Shown here piece by piece: positions 1 to 6,469 of a stretch of DNA of 39,373 bases (positions are counted from its first letter, which is position 1; each line of letters begins with the position of its first letter). The notes beneath the pieces are model-generated. The model saw nothing but the letters and a program-made list of their open reading frames with translations. It made no database searches and was not told the DNA's origin. A program made the position numbers and the translations under genes. This DNA comes from an uncultured Prevotellaceae bacterium (GTDB lineage Bacteria; Bacteroidota; Bacteroidia; Bacteroidales; Bacteroidaceae): NCBI GenBank assembly GCA_902761905.1, contig CACWMK010000024.1, positions 1 to 39,373 of the forward strand, in the 5' to 3' direction.

Positions 1-22
1 GTAATAAGGAAACCGATCGTTT

Positions 23-820
23 CTAAGTTGATTTTGAGCGGGATTCAATAATGAAATCCACCAGATCTATCTTGCGCTCCTTCTGCTCGGCGGTGGCATA
101 CCGCTCCAGGAAGTCGGATACATAGATGACGTTGCTCCGAGGCCAGAAAAACGACTGCATCACTTGTTGGGCAGTGTTGTACCAGATGGTGTATGCCTTG
201 CAATCGCTGTCGGTGTCAGGAAACAGCACTACCTTATGGTGCCTTAGCGATAGAAACTTCTGTGGCTGCAATTCGAACAACCCACCGGCTGCCAGCCATA
301 TATGCTGTGGATACAGCTCCGATAGTATCACAGCAGTTTTTTCTGCCTCGACTATGCAGATGGTTGCTGTGTGATGGGTGATGGATGAATTGAGCAAGTG
401 CAACCCGAAGAACACATGTGTGGCTTGAAACGTTTCCTGTGGAATCTTGAAGTAATCCTTCAGCAGATACATCGCCCAAGTGGCATTCTTGCCTTTGATG
501 CGATGACAATCAGGGCCGTACCACATCAGCTTTCCATCGTGCACCTGTCTCAGTTGGTCTATCTGCCAATAGATTACAGCGTCGTCTTTCGACCGCCCTA
601 GGCGATAGCGCAGTGCCGCATGCACCATTTGCCGGTGGGTAAGTAAGCCGCATTGCTCCACGGCTCGGCAAAAGCTGCTCTTGGACGACAGCCAGCTTAC
701 CCACATGGGGTGGTTCATAAGGTCTTTTATCTGCATGTGTCCATCCACCATGCGTACTCTTAACCCAAGTTGCTGGCCGATAGCCTTGAATGTATGTTGA
801 AATATATCGTCGATGTGCAT
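23..820 (-). CDS. TOPRIM-domain (primase-like, DUF6371-type) protein of a mobile element
   Basis: 265 aa. The C-terminal half carries a TOPRIM-like core: the acidic motif IVEAEKTA (about residues 156-163), a WLAAGG strand, then VVLFPDTDSD (about 197-206), whose Asp cluster would bind metal. The N-terminal half (about 1-110) has no motif I can name, although Cys51, Cys57 and Cys105 are present. Proteins of this build sit beside RepA-like ATPases in Bacteroidetes mobilizable elements and are thought to act in primer synthesis or replication. It is last in a three-gene minus-strand operon, 97 bp after the ATPase gene, and a large hairpin fills that gap. The DUF6371 assignment is from memory of the family and moderately sure; the replication role is inferred. 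Confidence 0.7.
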   Translation of the reverse strand: MHIDDIFQHTFKAIGQQLGLRVRMVDGHMQIKDLMNHPMWVSWLSSKSSFCRAVEQCGLLTHRQMVHAALRYRLGRSKDDAVIYWQIDQLRQVHDGKLMWYGPDCHRIKGKNATWAMYLLKDYFKIPQETFQATHVFFGLHLLNSSITHHTATICIVEAEKTAVILSELYPQHIWLAAGGLFELQPQKFLSLRHHKVVLFPDTDSDCKAYTIWYNTAQQVMQSFFWPRSNVIYVSDFLERYATAEQKERKIDLVDFIIESRSKST

Positions 821-853
821 TGGTTAAATGGTTAAGGTTTAGGGGCGTCCGGA

Positions 854-919
854 GAGGCCCTTCCCCCTAAAGATTTACGTACTCCTGTAAAGGAGTACTC
901 CAATCTTGGGGGAGGCCTC
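854..919. repeat. 66-nt nested hairpin between the ATPase and TOPRIM genes
   Basis: Outer arms GAGGCC (854-859) and GGCCTC (914-919) pair. The inward C-rich and G-rich stretches pair with few mismatches through AAGATT/AATCTT. The centre is a perfect GTACTCC (879-885) / GGAGTAC (892-898) hairpin with a 6-nt loop. No T-run follows on the minus strand, so it is not a standard intrinsic terminator. It abuts the stop codon of the ATPase gene. It may be an mRNA processing or attenuation hairpin, or a replication or transfer origin structure. Confidence 0.7.
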
Positions 920-2123
920 AAAAGGGGTCACCATTTTTCCATAATTCTTGTTGCTGTGGTTCGGGCTTCTTGGGTTGGGAGGAATTCAAACTGTATATCC
1001 TGCGATTCTTCGAGTCGTATTTCTTTGTCATCAGCCCCATGTTCATAGCCTTGTTCAGACAGTTGTTGTACATTCCACGAGTTTCTATCTTGCCTAGAGT
1101 CATTACTGCATAGCGCAGCGCTGCGCCAGTGAGCGTGTCATAGCCTTTGAATGCGTCGGTAAACAGCTTTTCTACGTTAATCTCCCATGAGTTGTCAATG
1201 TGATGGATCACGTAGTCGTCGTTCAGTCGACTGCGTCCTTCGCCGTTGTCATCTTGTTGCGATACGTAAGCGATTGGAGGCTCATCTGTAATAATGGGTA
1301 GCCCGTCTTCGTCTACTGAAAAATACAGACATTGCTCGATGTCGTATTTGCGGGTATAGAGCTGCTCTAACTTAAAGATTAGTTGAGGCATAAGTTTCTC
1401 CGTTGCGAACACGTCGAAGGCCTTGTTCAGCAACTCTGTTCCCAACCATCCGCGAGGGTCACGACTCTCGCCACTCTTATTCTGGTGCAGCACGCATACT
1501 ATGCAGCAATCGTTGGTTTGCGCTATTTTCATCAGCTTCTCTATCAACTCCTGTGCCACGGTGCCATCGTTTATGTCGCCTACAAGGTCGCGTATTCCGT
1601 CCAGGATTACCAAGTCGGGCTTATGATACTCAATCGCTTCCAGTAGATATGCTTCTCGCTTATCGCGGTCTAGATTTCGTACATTGAAAATGTCGAACAT
1701 GTCTTCTGGAAATTCAGTGTCCTCGCCGGCTGCTCGCCAGAATAGTGGCATGATGCGGTTCTTAAGTATGTCTTGCGTAGAATTGTCGCTCTGCTCAGTG
1801 TCATACCACATCACGCGAAGTCTCTCCTTAGTCTGTCTGCGAAATGCCAATACCTCAGCAATCATACACAGCACCATCAGCATCGACATCACGAATGTCT
1901 TACCCGATTTGGCCCTGCCTGTAAACGCAACCAGTTCACGCCTTGGGAAGCAAGGCTCATCAAACAATGAGAACAAAAACTCCATCGGAGGTAGTACCTT
2001 GTCAGAAGTGATACGATGCTTCTCGAGTTCCAGTAGTCCTGGCGACATGCCAGGCTGTTGCCCAGCATGCGCCAGTTCGTTGGTCAGAACATCAGAAGGG
2101 TTCTGATTTTCTTCCTTTTTCAT
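918..2123 (-). CDS. RepA/RecA-fold AAA ATPase (mobile-element replication helicase-like)
   Basis: 401 aa. Walker A is GRAKSGKT (residues 69-76). Walker B is LVILDG (about 171-176), followed by the strand CIVCVLHQNK and a GWLGTELLNK segment typical of hexameric RepA/AAA_25 ATPases. The C-terminal about 120 residues look like a helical or winged domain (TLTGAALRYAVMTLGKIETR), ending in a Lys/Gln-rich tail. RepA-like ATPases of this size unwind DNA at plasmid and mobilizable-element origins. The gene starts 29 bp after the small upstream gene and is followed by the TOPRIM gene, so the pair looks like a helicase plus primase module. The fold is confident; the replication role is inferred from family and neighbours. 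Confidence 0.8.
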   Translation of the reverse strand: MKKEENQNPSDVLTNELAHAGQQPGMSPGLLELEKHRITSDKVLPPMEFLFSLFDEPCFPRRELVAFTGRAKSGKTFVMSMLMVLCMIAEVLAFRRQTKERLRVMWYDTEQSDNSTQDILKNRIMPLFWRAAGEDTEFPEDMFDIFNVRNLDRDKREAYLLEAIEYHKPDLVILDGIRDLVGDINDGTVAQELIEKLMKIAQTNDCCIVCVLHQNKSGESRDPRGWLGTELLNKAFDVFATEKLMPQLIFKLEQLYTRKYDIEQCLYFSVDEDGLPIITDEPPIAYVSQQDDNGEGRSRLNDDYVIHHIDNSWEINVEKLFTDAFKGYDTLTGAALRYAVMTLGKIETRGMYNNCLNKAMNMGLMTKKYDSKNRRIYSLNSSQPKKPEPQQQELWKNGDPF

Positions 2124-2152
2124 AAAATTTTAATGGTTAAGATTTGTATATT

Positions 2153-2527
2153 TTAATGAGTTGTTCTTTGTATTTTTGCCTTACATCTGTAGACTGATCG
2201 GCTTATACTGTCACCTCTAGTTTCGACGCTGGCGGTATAGTCTTTGTCTACGCCAAGATTCGAACTCTCTGCAAGCATTAGTGTCAATTTGTTAAACACT
2301 CCTCTCAAGTTCTGAACCGTACTGATCTCTGCGATTATCGTGTAGATCTCCTTGGGTTTGATGTGGTTAAAATCAAAGTAGATAAACACCTCGCTAGTCT
2401 GGCAGAATCTAAGAATTGTGAAGTACGCATTGTTGATGTCATCCTTCAATCTTGTCATAAGGGCCTTGATAAATTGAGGCCACAGAGTTTCTGAGATAGA
2501 TAGTTCTCTTTTCTTATTGATCTTCAT
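2153..2527 (-). CDS. Small hypothetical protein, first gene of the replication operon
   Basis: 124 aa, Lys/Arg-rich at both ends, no motif I recognise. A segment around residues 40-90 has alternating hydrophobics (VFIYFDFN, IYTIIAEI), suggesting a compact alpha/beta fold. It is the promoter-proximal gene of the minus-strand operon leading to the RepA-like ATPase and TOPRIM genes, and a strong promoter lies 38 bp upstream. An accessory or regulatory role in element replication is a guess from position. A real gene is supported by the upstream promoter, the tight spacing to the next gene (29 bp) and its amino-acid composition. Confidence 0.6.
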   Translation of the reverse strand: MKINKKRELSISETLWPQFIKALMTRLKDDINNAYFTILRFCQTSEVFIYFDFNHIKPKEIYTIIAEISTVQNLRGVFNKLTLMLAESSNLGVDKDYTASVETRGDSISRSVYRCKAKIQRTTH

Positions 2528-2564
2528 TTTTTTTGTAATTTAATTTATGATCTTTTATTGCTTA

Positions 2565-2596
2565 CAAAATTACCCATAATGTGGTAGATATGCAAA
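2565..2596 (-). promoter_or_regulatory. Promoter of the minus-strand replication operon
   Basis: On the minus strand, TTTG (2593-2596) and TAATTTTG (2565-2572) are separated by exactly 20 nt, matching the Bacteroidetes -33/-7 consensus. The predicted start near 2559 gives a leader of about 32 nt before the ATG at 2527. Confidence 0.75.
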
Positions 2597-2690
2597 TTAA
2601 ATACATAAAATATTCACGAAATCCCTCAAAAACGCCTAAAACCTGTCCGTTATTAAATCTTTATTAAGATTTCAGCCCAAAATTTTTGTG

Positions 2691-2750
2691 GCAAAACGTT
2701 TTTTCTTGCTTAGTTCTTCTTTATTTCCAATTATATTTGTATCTTTGCAT
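2691..2750 (+). repeat. Promoter module copy 1 (upstream of the hipBA leader)
   Basis: About 60 bp from GCAAAACG to TATCTTTGCA. It differs from the copy ending at 4894 by about one base. The upstream palindrome seen in the other copies is degenerate here (CCCAAAATTTTTGTGGC). The -7 element TATCTTTG is at 2740-2747; no good TTTG sits 20 nt upstream. Confidence 0.75.
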
Positions 2751-2751
2751 C

Positions 2752-2885
2752 AAGTATCGGCTGATCGTCGTAACACGACGCTGCTTCGGCAGGATATTTG
2801 AGCCTCAGTGGAGGTGCCGGGTATTTCCTACGACCTCATGATACGAGAGAAGAGCCATGAGCCTCTTGAGTGTTTCTTTCGTTAT
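2752..2885 (+). ncRNA. Candidate structured RNA upstream of hipBA
   Basis: It starts just downstream of the -7 element at 2740-2747. GTATC (2754-2758) pairs with GATAC (2840-2844) and closes a domain with three hairpins: CGTCGT-AAC-ACGACG (2766-2780), a TTCG tetraloop hairpin CTGC-TTCG-GCAG (2781-2792) and CCTC-AGTG-GAGG (2803-2814). A further AAGAG/CTCTT hairpin (2850-2867) is followed by a T-rich run that may terminate. It could be an independent small RNA or a leader for hipBA. I do not recognise the family. Confidence 0.5.
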
Positions 2886-2986
2886 TTGTTTGTACTTCTA
2901 AAATTATTGTGACTATGAAAATGTGTAAATAAAGTTAATTTAAATATATTTTATTCTCAAAATTAGGCTTTTAAGTATATTATTAT

Positions 2987-2994
2987 TAACTTTG
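2987..2994 (+). promoter_or_regulatory. Gene-proximal -7 element of hipB (possibly leaderless)
   Basis: TAACTTTG ends only 4 nt before the hipB ATG at 2999. Bacteroidetes starts lie about 5-7 nt after this motif, so the transcript would start at or next to the start codon. The -33 position has no clear TTTG. Confidence 0.5.
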
Positions 2995-2998
2995 CAAT

Positions 2999-3316
2999 AT
3001 GTTTAAAGATGATATATACGCACAATCAAATTCATCAATTATTGCAGGACTTGGAAAAAAAGTGCGAGAATACAGGATGAAGGCACAGTTGACTCAGGAA
3101 GAGTTGGCTGCAAAGGCTGGTATATCGGTATTGACTCTAAAGAAGTTTGAGAATGCTAAGACTGCAAATATAAATATGCAGTCCTTCCTTGCTATACTGA
3201 GGGCTTTACAGCAGTTGGAGTGTGTAGGGAATATCCTTCCGGAGCTTCCTGTTCCTCCATCTGTGCTAAGACAATATCAAGAGAAAACTCCAAAGAGGAT
3301 AAGGCATGGAAAATAA
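2999..3316 (+). CDS. hipB: HipB-like antitoxin, XRE-family HTH regulator
   Basis: 105 aa. An XRE/HTH_3 domain spans about residues 18-72: LGKKVREYRMKAQLTQEELA, then a recognition helix around ISVLTLKKFE. HipB proteins dimerise, bind operators upstream of their own operon and neutralise HipA. The last 11 bp overlap the hipA start (3306), the usual translationally coupled antitoxin-toxin order. The C-terminal tail after about residue 85 (LRQYQEKTPKRIRHGK) is basic and longer than a bare HTH. The HTH call is firm, and the HipB name follows from the hipA partner. Confidence 0.85.
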   Translation: MFKDDIYAQSNSSIIAGLGKKVREYRMKAQLTQEELAAKAGISVLTLKKFENAKTANINMQSFLAILRALQQLECVGNILPELPVPPSVLRQYQEKTPKRIRHGK

Positions 3317-4793
3317 TATTGTAAGGGTCAGTCTTTGGGGACAGACCGTGGGCGAGATATATTGGGATGAAAAGAGAAAACAATCATGTTTTTCTTTTTC
3401 GAACGATTTTGTTGCAAAAGGCTTGGACATAGCGCCTTTGACGGCATCCATTCATAATCCGTTATTAGCTCAGGGTGAAGTGTATCTCGGAAACAAGAAA
3501 GACTTGTACAAGGGACTTCCAGAATTCCTTGCTGACTCTCTGCCAGATAATTGGGGTGAGAGGGTGATGAAACATTGGGCAGATCACTATGGAGGGAAGA
3601 TACGCCTTACTCCCGTAGATGCCTTGTCGCTTATGGGGAAACGCTCTATGGGGGCTCTTGAGTTTGAACCATATATGGAAAAGTGGGAAATAACCACGGA
3701 CATCCTACTGCCCGAACTATATAAGTTGGCCAATATAATTATGGAGGAAAGTAAGTTCCCAGAAGGGGAAGATCCACTGATACATCTCCAGAACCTTTTT
3801 AGTGTCGGAACCTCTGCAGGTGGCAAACGTCCGAAAGCAATCATTGCCATCAATCAGGAAACTGGGGAAATTAAGTCTGGTCAGGGACTTCTTTCTGATG
3901 AATACAAATACTATATTCTGAAGTTTAATGAAGGCAAGCAGTTCCCGACCACACTGCTTGAGAAGACTTATTATGATATGGCTATTGCGGCAGGTATCCC
4001 TATGATGCCATCGTCGCTCATGGACATTAATGGAATGCCTAATTTCTTGACAGAGCGTTTCGATAGGGTGAATGGTACTAAAGTCTATACCCAGACATTG
4101 GCTGCATTGGCCCCAGAAGCTGATTCATATGAAGATCTTTTTAGCGTGGCAAGGAAATTAGCAGCACCTTATGACGAACTTGTGAAGCTGTACCGACAGA
4201 CTGTGTTCAACTTCCTTGGTGATAACCTTGACGACCATAATAAGAACTTCTCATTTGTGATGAATAAGAATGGAGATTGGCACATATCCCCAGCATACGA
4301 CTTATGCTTTACATACGATCTTACAGGTATGGGCTTTGCCAACCGCCATGAATTATCTGTCTGTGGTAAAGACAAAGACATTACGAAAGATGACCTTTTG
4401 AAATTCGGAAAGGCAAACGACATACGGGCAGCCGAATCCATCATTAAGGAGATATCTGACGTCTTGATGAGATTTAAGGAGTTTGCCCTGAAAAACGGAG
4501 TGAGCGAGGTCTATGCAGAGGTTATCCAGAAGAAACTCTGTCAGAACTTAGATGTTAAATCTGAGAAAGTTGGGGAGCAGAGGGCTGACGATGGTTCTGA
4601 ACAGTCTGGCATTTTCGACAGTGTTGTAATTCGGAAGAACAAGGAGAAATATACTATACACGCCAGTAAAAACGGAGTCAGACTTCGTGAGAAGAGACTT
4701 TCGCAAGAGGAGTATATGGCATATTCTTTTGGACTCGTATCAAAGGAAAAACTTGCACTAAAGTATTTCCGCGATGAAATAAATAATACATAA
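3306..4793 (+). CDS. hipA: HipA-like Ser/Thr kinase toxin with a C-terminal extension
   Basis: 495 aa. The N-terminal HipA-couple domain covers about 1-110 and contains SLMGKRSMGALEFEP. The kinase core has the loop GTSAGGKRPK (168-177), the strand YYILKFNE, the catalytic loop NLDDHNKNF (307-315, catalytic Asp about 309) and the metal-binding PAYDL (Asp332). HipA kinases phosphorylate translation targets such as aminoacyl-tRNA synthetases and cause growth arrest. E. coli HipA is 440 aa. Here about 75 extra C-terminal residues (roughly 420-495) form a charged domain (VVIRKNKEKYTIHASKNG, then LALKYFRDEI) not found in the classical toxin. Overlap with hipB supports a two-gene unit. Toxicity and target are inferred. 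Confidence 0.88.
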   Translation: MENNIVRVSLWGQTVGEIYWDEKRKQSCFSFSNDFVAKGLDIAPLTASIHNPLLAQGEVYLGNKKDLYKGLPEFLADSLPDNWGERVMKHWADHYGGKIRLTPVDALSLMGKRSMGALEFEPYMEKWEITTDILLPELYKLANIIMEESKFPEGEDPLIHLQNLFSVGTSAGGKRPKAIIAINQETGEIKSGQGLLSDEYKYYILKFNEGKQFPTTLLEKTYYDMAIAAGIPMMPSSLMDINGMPNFLTERFDRVNGTKVYTQTLAALAPEADSYEDLFSVARKLAAPYDELVKLYRQTVFNFLGDNLDDHNKNFSFVMNKNGDWHISPAYDLCFTYDLTGMGFANRHELSVCGKDKDITKDDLLKFGKANDIRAAESIIKEISDVLMRFKEFALKNGVSEVYAEVIQKKLCQNLDVKSEKVGEQRADDGSEQSGIFDSVVIRKNKEKYTIHASKNGVRLREKRLSQEEYMAYSFGLVSKEKLALKYFRDEINNT

Positions 4794-4807
4794 TGTATTC
4801 TTTAAAG

Positions 4808-4894
4808 TTCCAAATATTTTGGGACTTTTTTTGTTGCAAAACGTTTTTTCTTGCTTAGTTCTTCTATATTTCCAATTATATTTGTATCTTTGCA
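4808..4894 (+). repeat. Promoter module copy 2
   Basis: Begins with the palindromic TTCCAAATATTTTGGGAC, then a T-run and GTTGCAAAACG, and ends at TATCTTTGCA (-7 at 4885-4892). It starts 15 bp after the hipA stop and might also serve as the hipA terminator through its hairpin plus T-run. It would drive the tiny ORF at 4903. Confidence 0.75.
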
Positions 4895-4902
4895 CCTTGG
4901 AT

Positions 4903-4977
4903 ATGAAACACAAAAAACTTTTGATGCCGAAATACAAAACCTTAGAAAATAAAAAAAACGCTGAACTGATTTGCTAA
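4903..4977 (+). CDS. Possible 24-aa peptide ORF opposite a minus-strand small RNA
   Basis: ATG at 4903 opens 24 codons to TAA (4975-4977), giving a Lys-rich peptide beginning MKHKKLLMPKYK and ending NAELIC. It lies about 6 nt after the expected start of the promoter at 4885-4892. Its 3' half overlaps the predicted minus-strand RNA (about 5031 to 4951). It is too short to trust by composition. The layout resembles type I toxin-antitoxin loci, but the peptide is not clearly hydrophobic. Confidence 0.25.
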   Translation: MKHKKLLMPKYKTLENKKNAELIC

Positions 4978-5031
4978 CCCGATTACGGTGCTACTCTTTC
5001 ATTTCAGCGGGAGGAAATCGTTTCCTTTCAT
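4951..5031 (-). ncRNA. Candidate about 80-nt minus-strand small RNA with intrinsic terminator
   Basis: The minus-strand promoter is textbook: TTTG (5064-5067), a 20-nt spacer, then TATCTTTG (5036-5043). The transcript from about 5031 runs left through a GGAAATCGTTTCC hairpin (5012-5024), then CGCTGAA (5003-5009) pairing with TTCAGCG (4959-4965), followed immediately by eight T residues (4951-4958). An inner ACCG/CGG hairpin lies in the long loop. The -33 box is part of the palindrome of promoter module copy 3. Function unknown. Confidence 0.6.
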
Positions 5032-5035
5032 GGTG

Positions 5036-5067
5036 CAAAGATACGAAGTAATCCTGAAACTTCCAAA
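5036..5067 (-). promoter_or_regulatory. Promoter of the minus-strand small RNA
   Basis: TTTG at 5064-5067 and TATCTTTG at 5036-5043 on the minus strand, spacer exactly 20 nt. It shares bases with the CCAAATATTTTGG palindrome of module copy 3, so it is divergent from the plus-strand promoter at 5138. Confidence 0.7.
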
Positions 5068-5147
5068 TATTTTGGGACTTTTTTTGTTGCAAGACGATTT
5101 TTCTTGCAAAGTTCTTCTTTATTTCCAATTTTATTTGTACCTTTGCA
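5061..5147 (+). repeat. Promoter module copy 3 (drives the methylase-operon leader)
   Basis: Palindrome TTCCAAATATTTTGGGAC, T-run, GTTGCAAGACG, and a -7 element TACCTTTG at 5138-5145. It is more diverged at its 3' half than copies 1 and 2. It is the only clear plus-strand promoter ahead of the eight-gene operon starting at 5521. Confidence 0.75.
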
Positions 5148-5149
5148 AT

Positions 5150-5221
5150 TGTCCAACCTGATGTCTACGGACTAGGGCGGACGATGACATATTAGAAAAG
5201 CGTCATTGATGCTTTGTTTTT
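5150..5221 (+). ncRNA. Candidate attenuator or small RNA at the head of the operon leader
   Basis: The transcript from about 5150 contains a TACG-loop hairpin GTC-TACG-GAC (5163-5172). The terminator-like stem AAAGC (5197-5201) / GCTTT (5211-5215) is followed by GTTTTT. GATGAC (5183-5188) can instead pair with GTCATT (5202-5207) inside that loop, which would compete with the terminator or form a pseudoknot. This is what one expects of an attenuator or a short terminated RNA. Confidence 0.45.
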
Positions 5222-5470
5222 GACCATTTGAACGTCGGAAATTCAAATCTCTATTCAAAAACAACTGCGGAGGTGAATGCTACGGGTGTAGTATATACTC
5301 CCGGAGTGTGCTATGAGGGCATATCCCCTCAGCACACTTTTGGGTGCATTGTATACTTACAGGCGTGGGTATTCGACTCTGTCGTTCATAGAGATGGCTT
5401 CCGACGGCCAAAATGGGGACGGCAGATGAGGATACCCCGCTTTCTGTATGTTGTTACGAGTAACTAAGAA
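5222..5470 (+). ncRNA. Candidate highly structured 5' leader of the methylase operon
   Basis: Strong complementary arms occur in series. ATTTGAA (5226-5232) pairs with TTCAAAT (5242-5248). GTGTGCT-AT-GAGGG (5306-5319) pairs with CCCTC-AGCACAC (5326-5337), nested within AGTATA (5290-5295) / TATACT (5352-5357). A long arm GCGTGGGTAT (5363-5372) pairs with ATACCCCGC (5432-5440) around further hairpins. A 79-codon reading frame runs through but lacks a convincing start and is better explained by the RNA. No known family recognised. Confidence 0.5.
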
Positions 5471-5520
5471 AACCATCTGACTATTGGGTGTCGGTCAGAA
5501 CATAGTTTGATTGCTGATTG

Positions 5521-6465
5521 ATGCCAATACGTACGGCTGATGATATATTAAATGTTAATCCCTCAAAGCCAATAACAGCTAAACCATTCGTAAAATGGGC
5601 TGGTGGTAAGGGAAATCTCCTTCAGAAGTTGGAAGCGTTACTACCAACTGATTTCGATGATCTTGAGAATATAACTTATATTGAACCCTTCGTTGGAGGT
5701 GGTGCAATGCTGTTTTACATGCTTCAACGTCATAAGTGTATTAGACGGGCTGTTATCAACGATATAAACGCTGACCTTATACGCTGTTATCAACTGATCG
5801 CAAACGAACCACAGATACTTATTGATAGGTTGAAAAATATAGAGACGAACTTCTATAATTTGGATTTCCCATCTAGAAAGGAGTTCTTCTATGACTATCG
5901 CGACCAATATAATAGCGAAGGATTGCATCCTGACGAAAGAGCTGCTCTATTCATTTTCTTGAATCATACTTGTTTTAACGGGTTACACAGGGTAAACGCT
6001 GCTGGAAAATTTAATGTTCCATATGGACGTTATAAGAAGCCTGTCATCTGCAATGAAGAGCTAATAATGGCAGACCACCAACTTCTTAATTCAGTTGAAT
6101 TGGTGATTCGTCAACCTGGCGACTATAAACTAGTCAGACAGAATCTTAGTAGGAATCATCCTAACTTTGTGTATTTCGATCCTCCGTATCGTCCGCTCAG
6201 TGCAACTTCTTCTTTCAAGGAGTATTCTAATAATCCATTTGAAGACAGACAGCAGGAAGAATTGAAACACTTCTGCGATAGACTGACTGCTCAGAATTGT
6301 CTGATTATGCAGAGCAATTCTGACAGTAAAACTGAGTATGGAGATTCGTATTTTGAGGAGTTGTATCTTGGCTATCGTTTCGATAGAATAATGGCTCCAC
6401 GCTTCATTAATGCCAATGGAGAGAAACGCGAGAAGCAAACCGAAGTAGTAATAAGAAATTTTTGA
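5521..6465 (+). CDS. dam: Dam-class (D12, alpha) DNA N6-adenine methyltransferase
   Basis: 314 aa. FVKWAGGK (23-30) and YIEPFVGGG (53-61) form the SAM-binding site; the catalytic motif IV is DPPY (220-223). Motif order is that of alpha-class enzymes such as Dam, M.DpnII and M.MboI, which usually methylate adenine in GATC; the target here is not proven. I chose the ATG at 5521 over an in-frame TTG immediately before it. It is the first gene of the eight-gene operon, and the helicase gene starts 4 bp after its stop. With the DpnA-like methylase at the operon end it resembles the two-methylase layout of DpnII-type systems, but with quite different genes between. Confidence 0.9.
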   Translation: MPIRTADDILNVNPSKPITAKPFVKWAGGKGNLLQKLEALLPTDFDDLENITYIEPFVGGGAMLFYMLQRHKCIRRAVINDINADLIRCYQLIANEPQILIDRLKNIETNFYNLDFPSRKEFFYDYRDQYNSEGLHPDERAALFIFLNHTCFNGLHRVNAAGKFNVPYGRYKKPVICNEELIMADHQLLNSVELVIRQPGDYKLVRQNLSRNHPNFVYFDPPYRPLSATSSFKEYSNNPFEDRQQEELKHFCDRLTAQNCLIMQSNSDSKTEYGDSYFEELYLGYRFDRIMAPRFINANGEKREKQTEVVIRNF

Positions 6466-6469
6466 GTAT

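Larger units (their letters stand above)
2528..2998. other. 471-bp intergenic region between divergent operons
   Basis: From left to right it holds the minus-strand operon promoter (2565-2596), an AT-rich stretch with no pattern I can name (about 2597-2690), promoter module copy 1, the candidate structured RNA, and AT-rich DNA leading to the second, gene-proximal promoter of hipB (2987-2994). I see no coding region. Confidence 0.6.
4794..5520. other. 727-bp non-coding hub between hipA and the methylase operon
   Basis: It contains module copies 2 and 3, a possible 24-aa ORF, the minus-strand small RNA, a terminator-like attenuator and a structured leader. From about 5471 to 5520 I see only AT-rich leader sequence ahead of the dam ATG. 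Confidence 0.6.

Noticed and set aside
5228-5467. 79-codon plus-strand frame in the leader of the methylase operon
   Set aside because: No ATG start, odd composition, and it coincides with strong RNA helices; better explained as structured leader.
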